A stretch of 39,652 nt of DNA, from assembly GCA_900555335.1 (NCBI GenBank), contig USKU01000002.1:1-39652 (forward strand), written 5' to 3'. This document shows positions 32,185-39,652 of this stretch, in pieces; the first letter of the stretch is position 1, and the number at the start of each line of letters is the position of its first letter. This DNA is from an uncultured Atopobium sp. (lineage in GTDB: Bacteria; Actinomycetota; Coriobacteriia; Coriobacteriales; Atopobiaceae). The notes under the pieces were generated by a model. That model made no database searches. It saw only the letters and a program-made list of their open reading frames with translations, and was not told the origin of the DNA. Both the position numbers and the translations under genes were made by a program.

Positions 32185-35100
32185 TTAAAGATCTTGCAGA
32201 GCAAAGGTCTCTGGCTCACTCTTTCTTGCCGCGGCGAGTGCCTGAATAAGAGCGGTAGCTGCAGACATTGCGGTGACGCAGGTAATGCCCTGGCTGACAG
32301 CTTCTGCGCGCATCTTGGTGCCGTCGCTATGAGCCTCATGACCATGAGGTGTATTGATGATAAAGCTGACGGTCTTATCGCGCATAAGGTCAACAACGTT
32401 TGGATGACCATCGGAAATGCGATTGACGGTGGTGCAGTCAATTCCAGCCGCACGCAGCGTCTTTGCGGTACCTCCCGTGGTGTAGATGCCGTAGCCAAGG
32501 TTCTCCAGAGCCATAGCAACAGGAGCAATGGCGCGCTTATCGCGGTCGCACACACTGATGAAGACGGAGCCCTGCTCAGGTAGCTTGTTCTCAACTGCCT
32601 CACGAGTCTTTGCGTACGCTGCTGGGAAGGTTCGGGCAATACCCATGACCTCGCCGGTAGACTTCATCTCTGGGCCCAGGATTGAGTCAGCACCAGGGAA
32701 TCTAGACCAAGGCATGACCGCCTCTTTGACCGCGTAGTAATCGACGGTGCGATTCTCGTCTGGAAGCAGGCCTTGTGCTCTGAGCTCACTGATCTTCTCG
32801 CCAGCCATGATGCGAGATGCGTATTTGGCCAGGGAGACGCCAGTTGCCTTAGACGAGAATGGCACGGTTCTAGAAGCGCGAGGGTTGAGCTCGATGACAA
32901 AGACGTGCTCGTCGCGAACGGCGTACTGGATGTTCAGGAGACCTCGAATGCCACAGGCAAGTGCCAGCTTTTTGGTGATGGCCCTAATCTGGTCAACAAT
33001 CTTTTCAGAGAGCGAGAAGGGCGGCCAGCAGCAAGCGGAGTCGCCCGAGTGAATACCGCACTCTTCGATGTGCTCCAGGACGGAACCTACGTAGCACTCC
33101 TCGGTGTCGCAGAGAGCATCAACGTCCAGCTCAATGGCGTCCTCGAGGAAGGCATCCAGGTAGACAGGACGGTCTGGCGTGACGTGCGTCGCGGACTCCA
33201 TGTAGGTAACCAGGTCGGAGTCGTCGTAGACAATGGACATACCGCGACCACCAAGAACGTAGCTTGGGCGGACAATCAGTGGGTAGCCAATGCGACGTGC
33301 AGCGTCGCGAGCCTCGTCCATGGTAGAAGCAACTGCCGAAGGAGGGCAGGCAATGTTCAGGCGGTCAAGAAGGGCTGCGAAGCGGTCGCGGTCCTCTGCC
33401 AGGTCAATTGCCTCTGGCTGAGTGCCCATGATAGGAACGCCTGCATCCTTGAGGGCGCGTGCCAGCTTGATTGGCGTCTGGCCGCCAAGGGTAACAATGA
33501 CGCCTTCTGGCTTCTCAACCTCAATAACGTCCATGACATCTTCAAAGGTTAGAGGCTGGAAATAGAGTCGATCAGAGGTGTCGTAGTCTGTAGAAACCGT
33601 CTCAGGGTTGCAGTTGACCATGACCGTCTCATAGCCCTGCTCGCGAAGAGCGTAGGCAGCATGTACGCAGCAGTAGTCAAACTCAATGCCCTGACCAATA
33701 CGATTAGGACCAGCGGAAAGAATCATGACGCGTGGCTTTTCTGCCATCACGTACTCCGTGGCATTGCCCTTCTCGTACGTGACGTAGTGGTACTGCGTGG
33801 TTGCGCCAAACTCACCTGCGCAGGTATCAACTGTTTTGACCTGCGGGCGAACACCCAGCACTTCCCTCACAGCGCGGACAACGTCTGTCTTGGTGCCAGT
33901 AAGGTGTGCGAGCTGCTCATCCGAGAAGCCCAGCTGTTTGGCAGCAAGCATGTTATCGGTGGTGAGGCCAGAAAGTCCCAGCTCCTTGATGCGTTTCTCG
34001 GCGTTGATGATGCCTGCCATACGATGCAGGTACCATGGATCAATACCGGTCATATCGTGGATGCGCTCAACGCTCCAATTTCTGCGCAGTGCCTCAGCAA
34101 CGTAGAAAATACGCTCTGGTGTTGGCTTACTGACCAACTCATCAAAGTTCTTCTCATCAAAGACATCGTGGCCGTCAGCACCTAGACCAGCGCGGTCTTG
34201 CTCCAGAGAGCGCAGTGCCTTCTGCAGGGCCTCTTCAAAGGTTCTGCCCATAGCCATAGCCTCGCCGACCGACTTCATGCGGGTAGTCAAAACGCGACTG
34301 GTACCCTTGAATTTGACGAAGGCAAAGCGAGGAACCTTAACCACGCAGTAGTCGATGGAAGGCTCAAAAGCAGCTGGAGTTGCCTTGGTGATGTCGTTAG
34401 TAATCTCATCCAGCGTATAGCCAACAGAAAGCAGCGCGGCCATCTTTGCAATTGGGAAGCCAGTTGCCTTAGAAGCCAGTGCGGAAGAGCGGCTAACGCG
34501 AGGGTTCATCTCAATGACGATGACGCGGCCGTTAGTTGGGTTGACCGCAAACTGAACGTTAGAGCCACCACAAGCAACACCTACACGCTCGAGAATGGCG
34601 ATGGAGTAGTCGCGGAGGTTCTGGAGCTCTTCATCAGTAAGCGTCTGGGCTGGAGCAACGGTAATGGAGTCTCCGGTGTGAACACCCATTGGATCGAGGT
34701 TCTCGATGGAACAAACAACAATACCGTTACCTGCGGTATCGCGCATGACCTCCATCTCAATCTCTTTCCAACCCTCAATGGACTCCTCTACCAGTACTTC
34801 GTGCTCTGGGGAAAGCAAGAGGCCCTGTTCAACAATCTCTATGAGCTCTTCTGGGGTGTGAGCGATGCCGCCACCTGCACCGCCAAGGGTGAAGCTTGGG
34901 CGAATAACCACAGGATATCCCAGCTCAGCAACAATGCGCTGGGCGTCTTCCATGGAGTGAGCGATGTCTGCGCGAGCAACCTCCAGGCCAATGTCCTGGA
35001 CTGCCTCGCTGAAGAGCTCACGGTCCTCACCGGTACGAATGGACTCCAGGTTGCAGCCGATGACCTCGATGTTGTACTTGTCAAGAACGCCAGCCTCACC

Positions 35101-35406
35101 AAGGCCGATAGTGCAGTTCAGGGCGGTCTGGCCGCCCATGTTTGGCAGAAGCGCGTCAGGACGCTCGCGCTCAATGACGCGGGTCACCGACTCAACGGTG
35201 ATTGGCTCAACGTAGGTTCTATCTGCAGTTTCTGGATCTGTCATGATGGTTGCTGGGTTTGAATTAACCAGAACAACCTCAAAGCCTTCTTTGCGAAGGG
35301 CGCGGCATGCCTGAGTGCCGGAATAGTCAAACTCGCATGCCTGACCAATAACAATTGGACCAGAGCCAATGACGAGAATTTTCTTAATATCAGTACGCTT
35401 TGGCAT
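32185..35406 (-). CDS. carB: Carbamoyl phosphate synthase, large subunit
   Basis: 1073 residues, full length. Makes carbamoyl phosphate from bicarbonate, ammonia (delivered from CarA) and two ATP, for pyrimidine and arginine synthesis. Two homologous ATP-grasp halves are seen: GSGPIVIGQACEFDYSG at the N-terminus and its repeat SAGPNRIGQGIEFDYCC near residue 570. Each half has RPSFTLGGAGGG or RPSYVLGGRGMS, then NPRVSRSSALASKATG or NPRASRTVPFSSKATG. The C-terminal MGS-like allosteric domain (about 940-1073) is where UMP, IMP and ornithine would bind. Its start overlaps the carA stop by one base (TAATG). Confidence 0.98.
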   Translation of the reverse strand: MPKRTDIKKILVIGSGPIVIGQACEFDYSGTQACRALRKEGFEVVLVNSNPATIMTDPETADRTYVEPITVESVTRVIERERPDALLPNMGGQTALNCTIGLGEAGVLDKYNIEVIGCNLESIRTGEDRELFSEAVQDIGLEVARADIAHSMEDAQRIVAELGYPVVIRPSFTLGGAGGGIAHTPEELIEIVEQGLLLSPEHEVLVEESIEGWKEIEMEVMRDTAGNGIVVCSIENLDPMGVHTGDSITVAPAQTLTDEELQNLRDYSIAILERVGVACGGSNVQFAVNPTNGRVIVIEMNPRVSRSSALASKATGFPIAKMAALLSVGYTLDEITNDITKATPAAFEPSIDYCVVKVPRFAFVKFKGTSRVLTTRMKSVGEAMAMGRTFEEALQKALRSLEQDRAGLGADGHDVFDEKNFDELVSKPTPERIFYVAEALRRNWSVERIHDMTGIDPWYLHRMAGIINAEKRIKELGLSGLTTDNMLAAKQLGFSDEQLAHLTGTKTDVVRAVREVLGVRPQVKTVDTCAGEFGATTQYHYVTYEKGNATEYVMAEKPRVMILSAGPNRIGQGIEFDYCCVHAAYALREQGYETVMVNCNPETVSTDYDTSDRLYFQPLTFEDVMDVIEVEKPEGVIVTLGGQTPIKLARALKDAGVPIMGTQPEAIDLAEDRDRFAALLDRLNIACPPSAVASTMDEARDAARRIGYPLIVRPSYVLGGRGMSIVYDDSDLVTYMESATHVTPDRPVYLDAFLEDAIELDVDALCDTEECYVGSVLEHIEECGIHSGDSACCWPPFSLSEKIVDQIRAITKKLALACGIRGLLNIQYAVRDEHVFVIELNPRASRTVPFSSKATGVSLAKYASRIMAGEKISELRAQGLLPDENRTVDYYAVKEAVMPWSRFPGADSILGPEMKSTGEVMGIARTFPAAYAKTREAVENKLPEQGSVFISVCDRDKRAIAPVAMALENLGYGIYTTGGTAKTLRAAGIDCTTVNRISDGHPNVVDLMRDKTVSFIINTPHGHEAHSDGTKMRAEAVSQGITCVTAMSAATALIQALAAARKSEPETFALQDL

Positions 35407-36659
35407 TAGAAGCGCCTCCCCTCACGAACGTCAATGGCAAGATAGTCAGACTGTCCCTCCATCAAACGTGCAAACGCCTTAAACAGGTAAGATGAATCGT
35501 GAGGTCCTGGACTTGCCTCAGGGTGATACTGGACGGAAAACGCTGGAATATCCAGGAACTGAATGCCTTCTGGAGTACCATCGTTAAGGTTTACGTGTGT
35601 AAGTCGGACGCGACCGAACTCCTTTGTCTGGACAACAGGAGCAATACGCCTTGCTGACCACTCGCAGAGGTTGTCAAAGTGCTCGGAGATTCCACCAGAC
35701 TCCTCTGCAATGAGCTTGCCCAGGCTTGGGAATACCAGGCCATAGTTGTGGTTTTGGGCAGTAATCTCAACCTTGCCGGTCAGAAGATTCATAACTGGTT
35801 CGTTGCCGCCATGGTGTCCAAATTTGAGTTTCTCAATATCTGCGCCAGCAACAATAGAGAGCATCTGGTTGCCCAGGCAGATACCAAAGACGGGAACCTT
35901 GCCCAGAACGCCGCGAGCGGCCTCCTGCGTAGCGTCAACCTGTTCTGGGTCACCAGGGCCGTTGGAGAAGAAGATGCCGTCTGGGTTGTAGGCCAAAGCG
36001 TCCTCAGCAGGTGTATTCCACGGTACAACCGTGACCTCGCAGCCATTTGCCGCAAGACCCTGGAGAATGCCGTTTTTCTCGCCACAGTCGTACGCGACAA
36101 CGTTGAAGCGCTTCTTGGACGTAGCGGGAACCACGTGAGGTGCGTCGACGGACACGTCGAGGACAAAGTTGTGCTCGGAGATGTTAGGCGACGCCTGGAC
36201 GCGCGCGAGCAGATGGGCGGAGTCCAGGTCCTCGGTGGAGATGGCCGCCTTCTGTGCGCCATGGTCGCGCAGGTGCATGGTCAGCGCGCGAGTGTCGATG
36301 CCCTCGATGGCAACGACGCCGTTTTCCTGCAGGAACTCTGGCAGGCTCTGCTTGGATGTCCAGTTGCTTGGCTCGTAGCACATGTCGTGGACGACAAAAC
36401 CACGCAGGTGCAAAACGTCTCGCTGCATGACCGCAGGATCGATGCCGTAGTTGCCTACCTGCGGATAGGTCAGCGTGACAATCTGGCCGGCGTAACTTGG
36501 ATCGGAGATAATCTCCTGGTAGCCGGTCATAGACGTGTTAAAAACAATCTCGCCGAAGGTCTCTCCGCTCGCACCACAGCACCTCCCCTCGAAGGTTGTT
36601 CCATCTTCGAGAACAAGCAGCGCGCGAGGCTGCGAGGTGGCACTTGCCAGTGGATTCAT
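35406..36659 (-). CDS. carA: Carbamoyl phosphate synthase, small subunit
   Basis: 417 residues. Glutamine amidotransferase subunit that releases ammonia for CarB. The N-terminal CPSase domain has MTGYQEIISDPSYAGQIVT and YGIDP. The class I glutaminase domain has the nucleophile Cys in VFGICLGNQML and the His/Glu pair in QYHPEASPGPHD. GGAGAG just upstream supports the ATG at 36659 (MNPLASATS). The longer frame to 36695 runs into the leader terminator and is rejected. The leader (36660-36790) can form a PyrR-like loop and a terminator, so expression is probably attenuated by pyrimidines. Confidence 0.97.
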   Translation of the reverse strand: MNPLASATSQPRALLVLEDGTTFEGRCCGASGETFGEIVFNTSMTGYQEIISDPSYAGQIVTLTYPQVGNYGIDPAVMQRDVLHLRGFVVHDMCYEPSNWTSKQSLPEFLQENGVVAIEGIDTRALTMHLRDHGAQKAAISTEDLDSAHLLARVQASPNISEHNFVLDVSVDAPHVVPATSKKRFNVVAYDCGEKNGILQGLAANGCEVTVVPWNTPAEDALAYNPDGIFFSNGPGDPEQVDATQEAARGVLGKVPVFGICLGNQMLSIVAGADIEKLKFGHHGGNEPVMNLLTGKVEITAQNHNYGLVFPSLGKLIAEESGGISEHFDNLCEWSARRIAPVVQTKEFGRVRLTHVNLNDGTPEGIQFLDIPAFSVQYHPEASPGPHDSSYLFKAFARLMEGQSDYLAIDVREGRRF

Positions 36660-36695
36660 ATACTCTCCGATCTGCGTAAGAGCATGCCGAGCCAT

Positions 36696-36724
36696 AAAAA
36701 AAAGAGCACTCCTTGTGGAGGCTC
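36696..36724 (-). terminator. Leader terminator (attenuator) upstream of carA
   Basis: On the minus strand GAGCCTCC pairs with GGAG-T-GCTC (one bulged T, loop ACAA), then runs into eight T. It lies about 40 bases before the carA start codon, inside the transcript, so it would stop transcription before carAB. Confidence 0.8.
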
Positions 36725-36755
36725 AACAGCGAACATGCGCACTCAACGCTATGGG

Positions 36756-36786
36756 CCTTGCCGGTGTCTCGCACCGTCCTTAAAGG
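36756..36786 (-). promoter_or_regulatory. PyrR-like RNA loop in the carAB leader
   Basis: On the minus strand CGGTG-CGAGA-CACCG forms a 5-bp stem around the loop CGAGA, inside an outer CCTT/AAGG stem. The loop fits the NGNGA core of PyrR-binding loops, but the closing pair is G-C rather than the usual C-G. The position, upstream of a terminator before carA, fits pyr attenuation. Confidence 0.5.
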
Positions 36787-36794
36787 TTGGTAGT

Positions 36795-36800
36795 ATTGTA
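36795..36800 (-). promoter_or_regulatory. Probable -10 element of carA
   Basis: TACAAT on the minus strand. A start about 7 bases on would begin just before the PyrR-like loop. No clear -35. Confidence 0.4.
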
Positions 36801-36825
36801 GCGCATAACCAATAAAGGAGATGGC

Positions 36826-37473
36826 ATGTTTCCAGATTTTCTAGAGAATCCCTCAGATGTGGCCGCGCCGCTGCTTCTGGGATGCACTCTAACGAGGACA
36901 ATTACGCTTAATGGCGAGAAACACAAACTAGTTGCAAGAATTGTGGAGACCGAGGCGTACGACCAAGACGACCCTGCAAGCCATGCGTTTGGCGGGCCTA
37001 GCGATCGCAACGCAGCCATGTTTGGACCAGCAGGTCATCTGTACGTGTACGTTTCGTACGGTATGCATCACTGCTGCAATGTGGTGTGCGGACCTGAGGG
37101 TTTTGGCAGCGGATGTTTAGTGCGCGCCGTTGAGCCTCTTGAGGGCGTAGAGGTGATGCGCGAGCTCCGTGAGGCTGGACGCGCGGGTAAAGCACATACG
37201 GGACGTGCAGGTAAAGAGCAAGCGGAACGCACGCGTAAGCACCCGCTCAAGCTGCGCGACCTCACCAACGGGCCAGGTAAGGTGTGCGCCGCACTTGGCA
37301 TTGACAAGGAGCTCTACGGACATGACCTGACAGTTGAGCCGCTTGTATTGGACTTTGCTCCCCTGCTACCAGGAGAAACAATTGGGAGTTCACCTCGCGT
37401 AGGCATTAGCAAAAACATTGATGCTCCAAAGCGCTTTTTCATCGAAGGAAACGAGTTTGTTTCAAGAGCTTAG
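36826..37473 (+). CDS. mpg: 3-methyladenine DNA glycosylase (AAG family)
   Basis: 215 residues. Excises alkylated purines in base excision repair. Family PF02245: RIVETEAYDQDDPASHAF contains the catalytic Glu, AMFGPAGHLYVYVSYGMHHCCNVV is the core strand and Tyr wedge region (in parts), and RDLTNGPGKVCAALGI is the conserved binding loop. The middle (RAGKAHTGRAGKEQAERTRK) is an unusual Arg/Lys/Gly-rich insertion where others have a short loop. AAAGGAG lies before the ATG at 36826. It is divergent from carA. Confidence 0.92.
   Translation: MFPDFLENPSDVAAPLLLGCTLTRTITLNGEKHKLVARIVETEAYDQDDPASHAFGGPSDRNAAMFGPAGHLYVYVSYGMHHCCNVVCGPEGFGSGCLVRAVEPLEGVEVMRELREAGRAGKAHTGRAGKEQAERTRKHPLKLRDLTNGPGKVCAALGIDKELYGHDLTVEPLVLDFAPLLPGETIGSSPRVGISKNIDAPKRFFIEGNEFVSRA
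36912..36924 (-). repeat. Near-match copy of the GGGTTTCTCGCCA word (coding)
   Basis: The minus strand reads GTGTTTCTCGCCA, one mismatch, inside the glycosylase gene. Confidence 0.4.
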
Positions 37474-37536
37474 TGCATGAGTGTACAGGGCGCGTCAGGC
37501 GTGCGAACAAGACATGTGATCATAACTTGCGATCAA

Positions 37537-37566
37537 AAAAGGACCTTGGGAGACCAAGGTCCTTTT
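37537..37566. terminator. Bidirectional terminator after the glycosylase gene
   Basis: A 13-bp stem AAAAGGACCTTGG (37537-37549) with its complement (37554-37566), GAGA loop. It lies between converging mpg and gdhA. Confidence 0.85.
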
Positions 37567-37620
37567 AAATCTTACGTTAAAGCCAACAATGAAGTTAGCT
37601 CAAATACGTGCTGCAACAAC

Positions 37621-37633
37621 GGGTTTCTCGCCA
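37621..37633 (+). repeat. Exact copy of the GGGTTTCTCGCCA word
   Basis: Exact 13-base match just downstream of the gdhA stop, in the gap before the bidirectional terminator. Confidence 0.6.
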
Positions 37634-37646
37634 AATGCGATGTAAT

Positions 37647-38978
37647 CTAGCAGACACCCTGCGCCATCATTGCGTTTGCAACCTTGAGGAAACCGGCGAT
37701 GTTTGCGCCAAAGACCAGGTTGCCGGGGTGGCCATACGTTGCCGCGGCCTCTGAAGCAGCAGTGTAGATGCTCTCCATGATTCCCTGCAACTTGGAGTCT
37801 ACCTCCTCAAACGTCCAGGAAAGGTGCTCGGCGTTCTGGGACATCTCAAGACCGGAAACAGCTACGCCGCCTGCGTTTGCAGCCTTGCCAGGTGCGAAGA
37901 AGACGCCGTTTTCGATGAGGTAATTGGTTGCCTCGAGGGTGGTTGGCATGTTAGCGCCCTCAACGACGTACTTGGCACCGTTAGCAACAAGTTTCTGCAC
38001 GTCAGCAAGCTCGAGCTCGTTCTGAGTTGCGCACGGCATGGCGATGTCACACTTCTGGCTCCAAGGACGCTCTCCTGGGAAGAAAGTAGCGGAAGGACGT
38101 GCGTCGGCGTACTCCTTGATGCGGGCGCGACGAACCTCCTTGACGTCTTTCAGCAGCTCAACGTCAATACCCTCAGGGTCATAAACATAACCTGAGGAGT
38201 CAGAAACGGTCACCACGGTTGCTCCCAGCTGCTGTGCCTTCTGGGCAGCGTAGGTAGCAACGTTTCCGGAGCCGGAGATGCAGACCGTTTTACCTGCGAG
38301 CGCATCGTTCTTCTCGGCAAGCATGTGGGTGAGGAAGTAAACCGCACCGTAGCCGGTTGCCTCGGTGCGAGCGAGGGAGCCGCCGAAGGAGAGGCCTTTG
38401 CCGGTCAGGACGCCGGTCCACTCGTTGCGGAGGCGCTTGTACTGGCCAAACATGTAGCCAATCTCGCGCGCGCCAGTGCCAATGTCACCAGCTGGAACAT
38501 CGGTGTTTGGGCCAATGTGACGAGCAAGCTCGGTCATGAACGACTGGCAGAACGCCATAATCTCGCGGTCGGACTTGCCCTTTGGATCGAAGTCAGAGCC
38601 GCCCTTGCCGCCGCCCATTGGAAGCGTGGTCAAAGAGTTCTTGAAGATTTGCTCGAAGCCGAGGAACTTCAAGATAGACAGGTTAACTGTTGGATGGAGA
38701 CGAAGGCCGCCCTTGTAAGGTCCAATTGCGGAGTTAAACTCGATGCGGTATCCGCGATTAACCTGAACGTTGCCAGCGTCGTCAATCCAGGGGACGCGGA
38801 ACATAACAATGCGCTCTGGCTCAACAAGACGCTCAAGCAATGCGGCTTTCTCGAACTCTGGATGAGCATCAAGTGCAGGTTGGATGGTGGTAAGAACTTC
38901 TTTTGCTGCCTGGATAAACTCAGGCTGATCTGCGTAACGCTCTTCAAGCTGTGCGATTACCTTAGATGAATAGCTCAT
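37647..38978 (-). CDS. gdhA: NADP-type glutamate dehydrogenase
   Basis: 443 residues, hexameric GDH length. Interconverts 2-oxoglutarate plus ammonia and glutamate. The substrate segment is LPMGGGKGGSDFDPKGKSD with the binding and catalytic lysines. PAGDIGTGAREIGYMFG has the catalytic Asp. The Rossmann motif is VCISGSGNVATYAA. ATPTTLEATN-like CATQNELE and EGANMPTTLEA close the active site. The ATG at 38978 has AAGGGG upstream. An inverted repeat (39015-39029) lies in its upstream region. The N-terminal segment and GKGGSDFDPKGKSD suggest the NADP-specific (assimilatory) type. Confidence 0.96.
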   Translation of the reverse strand: MSYSSKVIAQLEERYADQPEFIQAAKEVLTTIQPALDAHPEFEKAALLERLVEPERIVMFRVPWIDDAGNVQVNRGYRIEFNSAIGPYKGGLRLHPTVNLSILKFLGFEQIFKNSLTTLPMGGGKGGSDFDPKGKSDREIMAFCQSFMTELARHIGPNTDVPAGDIGTGAREIGYMFGQYKRLRNEWTGVLTGKGLSFGGSLARTEATGYGAVYFLTHMLAEKNDALAGKTVCISGSGNVATYAAQKAQQLGATVVTVSDSSGYVYDPEGIDVELLKDVKEVRRARIKEYADARPSATFFPGERPWSQKCDIAMPCATQNELELADVQKLVANGAKYVVEGANMPTTLEATNYLIENGVFFAPGKAANAGGVAVSGLEMSQNAEHLSWTFEEVDSKLQGIMESIYTAASEAAATYGHPGNLVFGANIAGFLKVANAMMAQGVC

Positions 38979-39014
38979 GAAACCCCTTTCGAAGTGGTTA
39001 CGAATAGCATAGTC

Positions 39015-39029
39015 ATCGATTGTTTCGAT
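39015..39029 (-). promoter_or_regulatory. Inverted repeat upstream of gdhA
   Basis: ATCGA-TTGTT-TCGAT, about 40 bases before the gdhA start codon. A candidate operator; no regulator is identified. Confidence 0.35.
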
Positions 39030-39133
39030 TACATAACAAAATTGAAAAATCTAATTGACGAAAAATTAGTTCAAAAAGATTGCAATTTCTTCTTGCTCTT
39101 AGGCGATTTGTCACCTATACTTTTCTCTCGGCT

Positions 39134-39210
39134 CGGGGTGTAGCGCAGCTTGGTAGCGCAACTGCTTTGGGAGCAGTGGGTCGCTGGTTCGAATCCAGTC
39201 ACCCCGACCA
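39134..39210 (+). tRNA. tRNA-Pro (anticodon TGG)
   Basis: CGGGGTG pairs with CACCCCG; CCA is encoded at 39208-39210. The anticodon loop TTTGGGA gives TGG. GGTTCGAATCC is the T-arm. A T-run follows. Confidence 0.95.
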
Positions 39211-39234
39211 TTTTTTTCTTTTTGCTTTGCCCTT

Positions 39235-39310
39235 GCGGCGGTAGTTCAATTGGTAGAGCATCAGCCTTCCAAGCTGACTGTTGCGGGTTCGAGTCCCGTC
39301 CGCCGCTCCA
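39235..39310 (+). tRNA. tRNA-Gly (anticodon TCC)
   Basis: GCGGCGG pairs with CCGCCGC; CCA is encoded at 39308-39310. The anticodon loop CTTCCAA in a TCAGC/GCTGA stem gives TCC. Lies 24 bases after tRNA-Pro, likely in one transcript. Confidence 0.95.
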
Positions 39311-39652
39311 TAAAATTTCCTATTTTAAATTATCCCCTGTTCAAGGCATAATTCTGAATATTTATCCCGCCTTTTGTTTCTTCATAGGTGCTGGTGGTTA
39401 TTTAGACGAGTTAGCGATTTTTTCCGCGGTTATCTCTGTTTTTACAGACATCTTATTAGCAATTTTCCTCTTTACTTGTCATAATCAATTTTTGATTTAT
39501 TTCCTTGAATATTCATGCAATTAAATTCATTTCCATGCATACGTAATTTTTGAGCTCAAAATTATGTGCCGAAAAAGGTAAAAAACGCGTTTAGTTGAGT
39601 TACGTCTCAAAAAGTGGTGTAAGGCTATTTCCTTACTACCTTCTAGCCTACA
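39311..39652. other. Gene-free AT-rich tail of the window
   Basis: 342 bases. No supportable gene on either strand. Contains the palindrome TTTTGAGCTCAAAA (39548-39561), short blocks like those of the 5024-5158 element (39570-39600), a GTAAGG/CCTTAC hairpin (39619-39636) and a competing GGCTA/TAGCC pair (39623-39648). Confidence 0.5.

Noticed and set aside
39150..39524. 124-residue plus-strand frame
   Set aside because: It runs through both tRNA genes, so it is not a protein gene.
1..39652. CRISPR array
   Set aside because: No regularly spaced repeats of the right length were seen; the only tandem repeat is the in-frame 24-bp one at 8687.

Overview
The window looks like chromosomal DNA from a low-to-mid-GC actinobacterium of class Coriobacteriia, most likely family Atopobiaceae (Atopobium/Lancefieldella type). 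This rests on recall of gene content and protein flavour: a clostridial-type ThyA beside folA, a fhs-fchA-folD-folE-folC one-carbon block, AdhE, NADP-type GdhA, choline-binding-type wall repeats and a Coriobacteriia-style DUF559-like protein. It is inference; no database search was possible.

Layout. 1-5008 (+): the 3' end of a CmpB-like membrane protein, an acyl-ACP thioesterase, a Nudix hydrolase, a small membrane protein, thyA, folA and a DUF559-like protein. 5009-5351 holds a small inverted-repeat element and the adhE terminator. 5352-19293 (-): a long run, in transcription order valS, fhs, fchA, folD, folE, folC, a zinc-ribbon membrane protein, thrS, a degenerate PLP-fold protein and adhE. 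19294-22784 (+): a strongly AT-rich cassette with a 46-residue peptide gene, a radical SAM/SPASM maturase and an ABC exporter. 22785-25445 (+): ordinary-composition tcdA, a TatD-family hydrolase and a GT8 glycosyltransferase. 25446-28418 (-): a second AT-rich block with a secreted papain-fold cysteine protease carrying wall-binding repeats and, overlapping its end, a membrane-anchored protein that may resemble its prodomain. 28419-31893 (-): tig, clpP, clpX. Then tRNA-Leu, carAB with an attenuator-like leader (-), a 3-methyladenine DNA glycosylase (+), gdhA (-), tRNA-Pro and tRNA-Gly (+), and a gene-free tail.

How it works together. ThyA and FolA form a thymidylate/tetrahydrofolate cycle; Fhs, FchA and FolD interconvert formyl-, methenyl- and methylene-tetrahydrofolate; FolC polyglutamylates folates and FolE begins pterin synthesis. 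CarAB feeds pyrimidines and arginine. AdhE is the fermentative ethanol route. Tig, ClpP and ClpX handle protein folding and turnover.

The best candidate for an undescribed system is the cassette at 19423-22750: a RiPP locus whose short precursor (C-terminal C-X3-C-X3-D) is too small for routine gene calling, followed by a hairpin, a SPASM maturase whose longest reading frame starts falsely inside that hairpin, and a dedicated exporter with no built-in leader peptidase. Other leads are the protease plus prodomain-like partner, a lysine-less transsulfuration-fold protein with a tandem repeat, an over-represented 13-base word (GGGTTTCTCGCCA), and a PyrR-like leader on carAB.
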